From: Acidobacteriota bacterium
Lineage (GTDB): Bacteria; Acidobacteriota; Terriglobia; UBA7540
Direction of reading: 5' to 3'
Assembly (NCBI GenBank): GCA_021789565.1
Contig: JAJYJL010000749.1
Span: 1 to 5,124, forward strand
Length of the DNA: 5,124 nt
This document shows, piece after piece, positions 1-5,013 of the stretch. The first letter of the stretch is position 1, and every line of letters starts with the position of its first letter. The notes under the pieces were generated by a model, which worked only from the letters and a program-made list of their open reading frames with translations, made no database searches and had not been told where the DNA came from. Made by a program: the position numbers and the translations under genes.

Positions 1-506
1 AGCGCTGCCGATGTGCTGGTCCACTGGACGTTGTTCACGTCAAAGGTGAGCGTCTGAATCAGGGTCAGGTCCTTCGTATTGCTCGTCCCTCCGCTGGTTT
101 TGACTGCCACGGTCACGGTGCCGGGCACGGCAAATTTATTGGTGCCGTCGCCGTCGGGTACAGTAACGGCAATGCCCGTGCTCGACCACCCGCCCGCATT
201 CGGCGTAACCGTGGCCGTGATTCCCGACGAGGACTGGGAGAAGACTACCTTTCCGGGCGAAGCCTGAAAACCGCTGCCGTTGATTTCAATCGGCAGGCCC
301 ACGGGACTGGAAGGATCGGTTGAAGAGTTGACGTTTTGAATCTGCGGAACCGGCGGGGGCGGTACGCTCGCGTTCGAACCGCCGCAGGAAGTTAGGAAGA
401 ATGCTGGTGCCGCAAGAAGCGCAAGGCCTCCCGCTATGAGTATGAAATGGGTCCGTTTGGCTGAATCTGTAAGTCTGGTGAAGAGAAGGGACAACTTTCC
501 CGGCAT
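1..506 (-). CDS. Surface lipoprotein with IPT/TIG-like domain (N-terminal part, cut by window edge)
   Basis: The reverse strand is open from an ATG at 506 to the left edge, giving 168 residues with no stop; the C-terminus lies outside the window. The start is set by GGAGGT (513-518) six bases upstream. A basic N-region of about 20 residues precedes a hydrophobic segment (about 21-38) and a lipobox L38-T39-S40-C41 followed by Gly-Gly, so SPaseII cleavage and lipidation at Cys41 are expected. A short Pro-rich linker follows (about 49-54). Residues about 54-150 have the pattern of an IPT/TIG immunoglobulin-like domain: P-x-I-x-N-V, G-L-P-I-E-I-N-G-S-G-F, G-K-V-V-F, W-S-S-T-G-I-A-V-T-V-P and G-T-V-T-V-A-V. 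Such domains usually serve adhesion or protein contact outside the cell. Further domains probably follow, and the overall function is unknown. Confidence 0.85.
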   Translation of the reverse strand, partial: MPGKLSLLFTRLTDSAKRTHFILIAGGLALLAAPAFFLTSCGGSNASVPPPPVPQIQNVNSSTDPSSPVGLPIEINGSGFQASPGKVVFSQSSSGITATVTPNAGGWSSTGIAVTVPDGDGTNKFAVPGTVTVAVKTSGGTSNTKDLTLIQTLTFDVNNVQWTSTSAA

Positions 507-512
507 AGAATT

Positions 513-518
513 ACCTCC
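513..518 (-). promoter_or_regulatory. Shine-Dalgarno of the lipoprotein gene
   Basis: Read on the minus strand this is GGAGGT, six bases before the ATG at 506. It is a near-perfect anti-16S match and fixes the start codon of the lipoprotein. Confidence 0.8.
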
Positions 519-580
519 AAGTTACTTGCCACGCCACTGGCGCGCAGTTGCGATGAAAGCCCCTCCCCCATCAGCCGCGG

Positions 581-586
581 ATTATA
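581..586 (-). promoter_or_regulatory. Candidate -10 box for the lipoprotein gene
   Basis: The minus strand reads TATAAT here, a perfect sigma70 -10 hexamer. A weak -35 (TTCCCA) could lie about 17-18 bases further upstream. Transcription would begin near 574 and give a leader of about 68 bases. The surrounding 585-670 is very AT-rich, so chance matches are likely; confidence is limited by the poor -35. Confidence 0.3.
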
Positions 587-756
587 AATCACTTAGTAAC
601 TAGCTGGGAAGTATACCTTGGTTCCATAAGCATATATCTGTATTGTTTTCAATATATTATATATAGTATTAGCCCTGAATCTCCGCGGATGCATCACACT
701 AAAGTACTATTGCATAGATTTCGAATGGTATGTTAACCGACGAAGGGAAGGGTCTT

Positions 757-792
757 ATCCGCCGACCGAAGGCGGAGATGCTGGCGGCGGAT
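757..792 (+). promoter_or_regulatory. Two mutually exclusive hairpins in the leader of the secreted-protein gene
   Basis: The segment 758-763 (TCCGCC) can pair with 771-776 (GGCGGA) over a 7-nt loop. Alternatively 757-764 can pair perfectly over 8 bp with 785-792 (CGGCGGAT) over a 20-nt loop. Both folds use the same 5' arm, so they exclude each other. The block lies about 95 bases before the TTG start and could be part of the 5' untranslated leader. No U-run or known riboswitch signature is seen, so a regulatory role is inference only. Confidence 0.25.
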
Positions 793-875
793 GTCCGATT
801 ATGGGGCTGAACAATAACAACGCCGCTTCATAACCGGCCAGGATAGAAAATCCCATCCGGGGACGCGTTATTCGG

Positions 876-882
876 AAGGAGG
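876..882 (+). promoter_or_regulatory. Strong Shine-Dalgarno that decides a TTG start
   Basis: AAGGAGG lies five bases before the TTG at 888. No in-frame ATG or GTG is suitably placed, and the signal peptide begins directly at this TTG, so the ribosome binding site settles the unusual start codon. Confidence 0.85.
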
Positions 883-887
883 CAAAC

Positions 888-1535
888 TTGAAACACTCAA
901 TTCAACTCGTTCTATTTGGTTCTCTAACGCTTGCTTGCGCGCTGCTTTTAGCCCCGGCAGGGGCGGTTGCGCAGCAGTCAGGAAGTAACCCGGCTACGTT
1001 GACCCTTAAACAGGTCAAGCAGCAGTTGAAGCAAAACAAGCAATATATTAATCAGGCCAAAAAGAGCGCCAAGGCAGGAGACGCACAGGGTCTGGATACG
1101 GCCATCCAGAACTACGATCGCAGTATGCAAGGCCTGGACACGGCCATCAGCCACGGCGGCATCCAGGGTACGCCGTCACAGCAGCAGGACGCCTACAATC
1201 GTGTGCAGTCGGCCACCCAGAAGCACATTGATGTGCTGAACGGCCTGCTCAGCAAGGTTCCCTCACAGGCGGTCCCTCACATTCAACACGCCATTGATGT
1301 CTCCCAGACGGGACAGCAGACGGCGCTGAGCCACCTCAGCCAGTTGCACGCACAGCAGCAGGCGATGGGCCAGGCGAATCGGCCAGGCTTTGGGCAGGCT
1401 GGAGGCATGGGCCGTTCCGGAGGCATGGGCGGTGTCGGTGCTGGAAACGCTCCTATGGGCGGACCCGGCATGGGCGCCGGCATGGGACATGCAGGTGGAC
1501 CTCCCGCCGGTGTCGGCGGCGGCCACGGCCGTTAA
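888..1535 (+). CDS. Secreted Gln-rich helical protein with Gly/Met-rich tail, function unknown
   Basis: The gene encodes 215 residues. A classic Sec signal peptide is visible: basic start, hydrophobic core to about residue 22, and A-V-A cleavage site after Ala28, leaving an N-terminal Gln-Gln. Cys17 lies inside the hydrophobic core, and its context (T-L-A-C) is a poor lipobox, so I favour SPaseI. Residues about 36-158 are Gln/Lys/Ala-rich and predicted helical. They contain a small internal duplication (Q-G-L-D-T-A-I at 67-73 and 81-87) and the segment V-P-x-Q-A-V-P-x-I-Q-x-A-I, a pattern I associate with secreted acidobacterial helical proteins. Residues about 161-215 form a disordered tail of repeated G-G-M-G and G-P-G-M-G units. 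It stands alone, divergent from the lipoprotein, with its own terminator. I recognise no enzymatic motif; a periplasmic, metal- or surface-binding role would be a guess. Confidence 0.8.
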   Translation: MKHSIQLVLFGSLTLACALLLAPAGAVAQQSGSNPATLTLKQVKQQLKQNKQYINQAKKSAKAGDAQGLDTAIQNYDRSMQGLDTAISHGGIQGTPSQQQDAYNRVQSATQKHIDVLNGLLSKVPSQAVPHIQHAIDVSQTGQQTALSHLSQLHAQQQAMGQANRPGFGQAGGMGRSGGMGGVGAGNAPMGGPGMGAGMGHAGGPPAGVGGGHGR

Positions 1536-1557
1536 TTCAATTCGGAATCGAACTTGA

Positions 1558-1603
1558 ACGCAGAGTTGTTCCGCCGTGCGGGATAGCTCTGCGTCTCTCT
1601 TTT
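1558..1603 (+). terminator. Intrinsic terminator of the secreted-protein gene
   Basis: A perfect 8-bp stem pairs 1558-1565 (ACGCAGAG) with 1587-1594 (CTCTGCGT). Inside it a second stem pairs CCGC (1571-1574) with GCGG (1578-1581). The 3' arm is followed by a pyrimidine run ending in TTTT (to 1603). It sits 23 bases after the stop at 1535. The minus-strand side lacks a T-run, so it should act mainly on plus-strand transcripts. Confidence 0.75.
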
Positions 1604-1682
1604 CGGGGAAGAATTCCCGGCAATTCCGCAAGGGGTCGGCGCAGACGTGGCGCGTATCGCGATGCCTGCGAAAGCTCAGCTC

Positions 1683-3422
1683 CTACTTCTTACCAGATTC
1701 AAAATACGGTGCGGGCTCGGGGACGGCGGCGCCGTCTTTGCGGGGTGAGGAGGCGCCGTAGTTGATCCCGGTGGTGGAATTGTGCAGAACGGCCTGGCCG
1801 CCGCCCATGGACGAAGCGTAGGCGCCGCGCATGATGAGCACGTGGCCTTTCTGGTCCAGGCCCTGATAGATGAACGGTGGGAAGCGGTCTTCAATCAGGA
1901 AATCGCAGCCGCCCCATTCCAGCTTGGTAAACCGCGGAGCTTCCAGCGCCGCCTGGATGTTCATGCCGTAGTCCACCACGTCCGACACAAACTGCGCGTG
2001 GGCCTGCGGCTGGTTAAATCCGCCCATAATGCCGAAGCCGATGTGGACGTCGCCCTTCTCCATAAAGGCGGGAATGATGGTGTGGTAGGGGCGCTTGTGC
2101 GGCTTCAGTTCATCGGGATGCCCCGCCTCGAAAACGAACAGGCCGCCGCGGTTCTGCAACGGAATTCCGTAATCGTCCGACACCACGCCGGACCCGAAGC
2201 CGTTAAACAGGCTGTGGATCAGCGACACGATGTTGCCATCCTTGTCCACCACCGAGAGATAGATGGTGTCATGCGCGCCCTCGAGCTCGGAGTGAGAGCC
2301 CGGCGGTTCGTCGCAGTGGGCGCGGTCCATGTCGATTCTGGCGGCGCGTTTGGCCGCGTAGGCTTTTGAGATGAGCCCTTCCACGGGAATTTTGGAAAAC
2401 TTCGGATCGCCCACGTAGCGCCGCAAATCGGCGTAGGCCAGCCGCTGGGCCTCCATCTTCACGTGCAGCCCGTCCACGCTGAAGAATCCCCACTGGGGCA
2501 GCGGGTAGTGCTCCATAATGTTCAGCATCTCGAGCGCTGCCAGTCCCTGGCCGTTGGGCGGCAGCTCGTAGACTTTCCAGCCGCGATAAGTGGTTGAAAT
2601 GGGATCGACCCACTGCGCCTGATACTCGCTGAAGTCAGAAAGCGACATCACGCCGCCCAACCGGTCCACCGTCCTCACAATCGCCTCGCCGATGGGGCCG
2701 TTGTAGAAGGCGTCGCGGCCCTGCTTCGCAATCAGTTCCAGGGCGCGCGCGTATCCGGGATTGCGAAAAACTTCACCAATTTCGGGCGGCCGGCCGTTGG
2801 GCAGAAACACGCTCCGGGCGTTGGCGTTGGTTTCGAGCAGCTTCTGCCCGCCTTTCCAGTAGGAGTCAATCAGTTCGGTCACCGGATAGCCGTGCTCGGC
2901 AAAATAGATGGCGGGCTTGAACAACTCCGCCCAGGGCAGGCGGCCGTATTTCGCGTGCATTTTGGCCCAGCCATCCACCGCTCCGGGCACGGTAATGCTG
3001 TAGACGCCCTCCTGCGGCATGCTGGTGTAGCCCTTTTTCTTGAGGAAATCAACCGTCAGCTTTTCAGGCGCCCAGCCGCTGGCGTTGATCCCCGCCAGCT
3101 TGCCCGTCTTCGCATCGTAGATGATGGAGAACATGTCGCCGCCGATGCCGTCGTTCATGGGCTCGACCACGCCCATGGCCGCGTCGGCCGCAATCGCCGC
3201 ATCCACGGCGGAGCCGCCCCGCGCCAGGACCTGCGCTCCGGCCTGCGAGGCCAGAGTCTGGCTGGTGGCCACAATGCCCAGTGGCGAGATCACCATCGAC
3301 CGCGCCTGGCTGCGGTCCCCGTGGCTGGTGTAATGCTGTGCATTCATCGGCATGGCGATTACGATTATCGCCATCATCAGGCCTGGAAGCAATGTCAGTC
3401 GTCGCATAAGAGCCCCATCCAT
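1683..3422 (-). CDS. Exported gamma-glutamyltransferase-family Ntn-hydrolase, atypical (YwrD/acylase-like)
   Basis: This 579-residue protein spans the whole GGT fold. It has an export signal (hydrophobic about 10-28, ending A-Q), a large subunit opening with V-A-T-S-Q-T-L-A-S-Q-A-G, and E-P-M-N-D-G-I-G-G-D near 87-96. The autocleavage site is D385-T386, followed by S-V-V-D-K-D-G-N; Thr386 is the expected N-terminal nucleophile of a 194-residue small subunit. The oxyanion Gly-Gly is at 467-468, followed by Q-P-Q-A-H. By my alignment to E. coli GGT, the gamma-glutamyl-binding residues are replaced: Arg114 by Ser115, Asn411 by Phe406, Asp433 by Leu428, and Ser462-Ser463 by His447-Thr448. The catalytic machinery is kept but the substrate pocket is not, which points to hydrolysis of another amide. 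The product is probably periplasmic. Met6 (ATG at 3405-3407) is an alternative start: it has a weak GGATGGGG upstream and starts M-R-R, whereas the ATG at 3422 has no ribosome binding site. No minus-strand terminator is seen. Confidence 0.92.
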   Translation of the reverse strand: MDGALMRRLTLLPGLMMAIIVIAMPMNAQHYTSHGDRSQARSMVISPLGIVATSQTLASQAGAQVLARGGSAVDAAIAADAAMGVVEPMNDGIGGDMFSIIYDAKTGKLAGINASGWAPEKLTVDFLKKKGYTSMPQEGVYSITVPGAVDGWAKMHAKYGRLPWAELFKPAIYFAEHGYPVTELIDSYWKGGQKLLETNANARSVFLPNGRPPEIGEVFRNPGYARALELIAKQGRDAFYNGPIGEAIVRTVDRLGGVMSLSDFSEYQAQWVDPISTTYRGWKVYELPPNGQGLAALEMLNIMEHYPLPQWGFFSVDGLHVKMEAQRLAYADLRRYVGDPKFSKIPVEGLISKAYAAKRAARIDMDRAHCDEPPGSHSELEGAHDTIYLSVVDKDGNIVSLIHSLFNGFGSGVVSDDYGIPLQNRGGLFVFEAGHPDELKPHKRPYHTIIPAFMEKGDVHIGFGIMGGFNQPQAHAQFVSDVVDYGMNIQAALEAPRFTKLEWGGCDFLIEDRFPPFIYQGLDQKGHVLIMRGAYASSMGGGQAVLHNSTTGINYGASSPRKDGAAVPEPAPYFESGKK

Positions 3423-3474
3423 TATTGAGATTTTGGAAAAGGGAAGATTAACACTAAGAAGGATGAAAACAAAA
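3423..3474. other. Short upstream region of the GGT-family gene
   Basis: This AT-rich, purine-biased plus strand holds no clear promoter or Shine-Dalgarno for the minus-strand GGT-family gene. TTAATC near 3446-3451 on the minus strand is only a weak -10 candidate. It adjoins the heptamer repeat island, so the promoter may be within that island or upstream of the zinc-ribbon gene. Confidence 0.3.
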
Positions 3475-3579
3475 GTGACAAGTGGTGAGGGACGAGGGAC
3501 GAGCGGAAATTACGAATTACAAATTACGAGTTACGAATTCTGGGTTATGGGTTATGAAAGATGATCGCTGACCGCTGAA
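3475..3579. repeat. Heptamer-phased tandem repeat island (15 units of 7 nt)
   Basis: From 3475 to 3579 the sequence can be cut into fifteen consecutive 7-mers without a phase slip. They form successive families. GTGGTGA leads into GGGACGA twice (3489-3502). TTACGAA-type units occur four times (3510-3537: TTACGAA, TTACAAA, TTACGAG, TTACGAA). TTCTGGG, TTATGGG and TTATGAA follow (3538-3558), then CGCTGAC and CGCTGAA (3566-3579). Neighbouring units differ by one or two bases while the motif changes along the island. This resembles the short tandemly repeated sequences known from cyanobacteria and other environmental bacteria. It lies between two minus-strand genes, 12 bases after the zinc-ribbon stop codon. 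Confidence 0.8.
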
Positions 3580-3591
3580 AGCCCGCGAACC

Positions 3592-4068
3592 TCAAAGCTG
3601 TAGGTCCGCTCTTCCGGCCGCTGCCCTGTAGCGCCGGGTCGAACGGCGAATCGACGGTAAGCGGATCGCGGTCCAGACAAGCGCAGGGATGGTAGCGGTT
3701 CCCAGAGAAAAAACCAGAATGAATGCCTCGAAAACCCACGCGGCCTGATCTCGCGAAGCAAGAACCAGCGCAATCGCGGCGGAAAGGAGGACGCCTCCGG
3801 ATAGACCGAGCACCCCAGGCGGGAGCAAGTACCGGAACTTTTGCCCGTTCCGCAACTCCGGCCACTCCCTCGATTCATCGTCAAAGACCTTCCCACACAC
3901 AGCGCAGATCCTTCTGCCTTTACCGAGAAACACCGACGCAGGAAAGTACGTTCGGCGGTAAACGTTGTCGCAATGCGGGCAGCAGTGATCCGTCCACCGA
4001 ATGAACTGAAGGAGCCCCCAAAATACAAATGGGGTATAGTCCTTCCGAATTTCTCGAGCGATATCCAT
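3592..4068 (-). CDS. Zinc-ribbon, two-helix membrane protein, function unknown
   Basis: The 158-residue protein has a zinc-ribbon pattern: C30-P-H-C33, then 21 residues, then C55-A-V-C58-G, which should hold one metal ion; Cys29 and His28 lie next to the first pair. The linker is rich in Arg and Tyr, and an E-W-P-E-L segment follows the second pair. Two hydrophobic stretches, about 83-105 and 110-135, are likely membrane helices. The Arg-rich tail (R-R-S-T-R-R-Y-R) suggests that both ends are cytoplasmic. The ATG at 4068 is preceded by GGGAG with a five-base gap. A longer open frame on the same strand (3552-4136) lacks these features and is treated as a shadow. The gene is divergent from the XRE regulator with about 155 bases between them. 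I do not recognise a named family; the metal-binding and membrane calls are from visible residues only. Confidence 0.75.
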   Translation of the reverse strand: MDIAREIRKDYTPFVFWGLLQFIRWTDHCCPHCDNVYRRTYFPASVFLGKGRRICAVCGKVFDDESREWPELRNGQKFRYLLPPGVLGLSGGVLLSAAIALVLASRDQAAWVFEAFILVFSLGTATIPALVWTAIRLPSIRRSTRRYRAAAGRADLQL

Positions 4069-4185
4069 CCTCGCTCCCAGTTTCTATCATTGTTAAGAAT
4101 TAGTCTTTCAGTCTCTCGCCGGTCAGAAGTATACACCCGCTGCGAACCTCTGTTCCCTCTGTGTTAGAACTTCACTCTTTCGCTC

Positions 4186-4214
4186 TTGACTTCGATAACA
4201 TACTTTGTTATATT
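4186..4214 (+). promoter_or_regulatory. Near-consensus sigma70 promoter of the XRE cassette
   Basis: The -35 box TTGACT (4186-4191) and the -10 box TATATT (4209-4214) each differ from consensus by one base, and the spacer is exactly 17 bases (4192-4208). Transcription should start at about 4220-4222, that is, at the GTG (4221) or just before the ATG (4224) of the regulator. The message would then be leaderless or almost so, in line with the absence of a Shine-Dalgarno. Confidence 0.75.
4195..4211. promoter_or_regulatory. Palindromic operator overlapping spacer and -10
   Basis: ATAACA (4195-4200) and TGTTAT (4206-4211) are a perfect 6-bp inverted repeat around a 5-bp centre. The palindrome covers half of the promoter spacer and the first bases of the -10 box, so a bound dimer would block RNA polymerase. 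The size and symmetry suit an XRE-family dimer, and the obvious candidate is the regulator encoded directly downstream. Binding itself is inferred. Confidence 0.6.
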
Positions 4215-4223
4215 TTGGGTGTG

Positions 4224-4880
4224 ATGAAACTGCATCTAAGGGCTGCAAGACGGAAGCTTGGACTGACTCAACGGGACGTCGCCCGTCACCTGGGAGTGAC
4301 GCAGGCGTATGTCTCCATGCTGGAAGCAGAAAAGAGGTCTGTCCCCGCAAGTCTGGCTCCCAGGCTGATGAAGCTCTACAAGCTTCGGCCAACCGTGCTC
4401 CCCCTGGGCAAAGCTCAAAAACATGCAGACCCGGACTCTCTGGCAAGGCAGCTTGCTTCTCTGGGATACCCTGGCTTTGCCCACTTCCGTGCTGCGGCGC
4501 GGAAGGTCAATCCTGCAAGATTCCTGCTCACTGCCCTTTCGCAGGAAAGTCTTGAAGCTCGAGTGGCGGAAGGGCTTCCGTGGGTGGTCTCGCACTACCC
4601 TGATATGGATTTTGATTGGCTTGTTCAGCAGGCCCGCCTGAACAACCTTCAAAACCGCATGGGTTTTTGTGTGGCTTTGGCGAGAGCCGCAAGCGGAAAT
4701 GACAGCCTCTTGAACCCTGAGCAAAAGCTCAGTGATAGCAAACTGGCCCGCAAAGATTATTTTGGCCGCGAGCCCAATGAGGTCGAACGGCGCTGGCTCC
4801 AGGAGCACAGTTCCCGCCAGGCCAGACAATGGAATGTTCTAAGCGATTTGCGGCCCGAAAGCCTGCGCTATGTCACCTGA
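4224..4880 (+). CDS. XRE-family HTH regulator, probable antitoxin partner of the downstream nucleotidyltransferase
   Basis: The 218-residue protein begins with a canonical Cro/C1-type helix-turn-helix (about 3-54). Helix 2 is L-T-Q-R-D-V-A-R-H-L, and the recognition helix begins V-T-Q-A-Y-V-S-M-L-E-A-E-K-R. A linker is followed by a long helical C-terminal domain (about 70-218) with the segment D-W-L-V-Q-Q-A-R-L-N-N-L-Q-N-R-M-G-F (about 131-148). I have the impression that this segment recurs in regulators paired with nucleotidyltransferases, but I cannot verify that here. I choose ATG 4224 (or the GTG just before, 4221) over the GTG at 4161, because the promoter lies between them and the extra 21 residues do not belong to the HTH fold. 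The stop overlaps the next ATG by 11 nt, implying translational coupling. It is expected to bind the operator at 4195-4211 and repress the cassette. Confidence 0.85.
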   Translation: MKLHLRAARRKLGLTQRDVARHLGVTQAYVSMLEAEKRSVPASLAPRLMKLYKLRPTVLPLGKAQKHADPDSLARQLASLGYPGFAHFRAAARKVNPARFLLTALSQESLEARVAEGLPWVVSHYPDMDFDWLVQQARLNNLQNRMGFCVALARAASGNDSLLNPEQKLSDSKLARKDYFGREPNEVERRWLQEHSSRQARQWNVLSDLRPESLRYVT

Positions 4881-5013
4881 ACCACCGCCGGAGTGGGCAG
4901 CCTTCCTCAAAGAGCTCGACAGCCTGCTTGATGAACCCTTTGAGCTTCATTGCATCGGCGGCTTTGCGGCCGTAGCAGCATACGGGCTTCCCCGAAGCAC
5001 CCCGATCCGTTGA
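4870..5013 (+). pseudogene. Truncated AbiEii/DUF6036-like nucleotidyltransferase (N-terminal 47 residues)
   Basis: The ATG at 4870 lies inside the regulator gene (11-nt overlap). The frame encodes 47 residues before TGA (5011-5013), followed directly by an in-frame TAA. Residues 8-25 are an amphipathic helix. Residues 25-44 match the start of a nucleotidyltransferase core: hydrophobic strand, G30-G31-F, A-x-x-A-Y-G-L-P-R-S-T. In the AbiEii/DUF6036/MNT-like families R-x-T is normally followed at once by x-D-[IL]-D, which carries the metal-binding aspartates. Here the next codons are Pro-Ile-Arg-stop. Similarity therefore ends at about 5001, and the product would lack the active site and most of the usual 150-250 residues. 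The family call rests on about 25 residues. It is a broken effector gene, an insertion-split gene or an assembly junction. Confidence 0.6.

Larger units (their letters stand above)
519..875. other. Divergent intergenic region, AT-rich core plus GC-rich hairpin leader
   Basis: No coding signal is seen on either strand between the two divergent genes. The part from about 585 to 735 is strongly AT-rich, with TATA-like runs at 630-670, and must hold both promoters. For the plus-strand gene I see only weak hexamer pairs, for example TTGCAT at 710-715 with an AT-rich hexamer near 731, so I do not assign one. The CCGCGGAT octamer occurs twice in the same orientation (575-582 and 683-690). A GC-rich hairpin-forming block follows at 757-792, listed separately. 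Confidence 0.6.

Noticed and set aside
79..267. Plus-strand 62-residue open frame
   Set aside because: It lies antisense to the lipoprotein, whose reverse frame has a ribosome binding site, lipobox and IPT pattern; the plus frame has none of these.
1558..1603. Bidirectional terminator also serving the GGT-family gene
   Set aside because: On the minus strand the hairpin is not followed by a T-run, so I assign it to the plus-strand gene only.
1263..1631. Minus-strand open frames over the 3' half of the secreted-protein gene
   Set aside because: They arise from the GC-rich Gly/Met repeat read backwards, have no ribosome binding site, and one of them runs across the terminator hairpin.
1782..2369. 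195-residue plus-strand open frame inside the GGT-family gene
   Set aside because: It is a typical antisense shadow of a GC-rich gene; the minus-strand frame carries the full catalytic pattern of the family.
2892..3428. 178-residue plus-strand open frame over the 5' part of the GGT-family gene
   Set aside because: It is another antisense shadow without recognisable domains, and it covers the signal peptide and large-subunit start of the real gene.
3475..3579. CRISPR array
   Set aside because: The units are only 7 nt, contiguous and degenerate, with no constant repeat separated by unique spacers.
3552..4136. 194-residue minus-strand frame overlapping the zinc-ribbon gene
   Set aside because: It has no domain pattern and runs into the heptamer repeat; the alternative frame (3592-4068) has Cys pairs, membrane helices and a plausible Shine-Dalgarno.
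4161..4223. GTG at 4161 as start of the XRE regulator
   Set aside because: The near-consensus promoter (4186-4214) lies inside this extension, and the extra residues are not part of the HTH fold; the start at 4221/4224 fits better.
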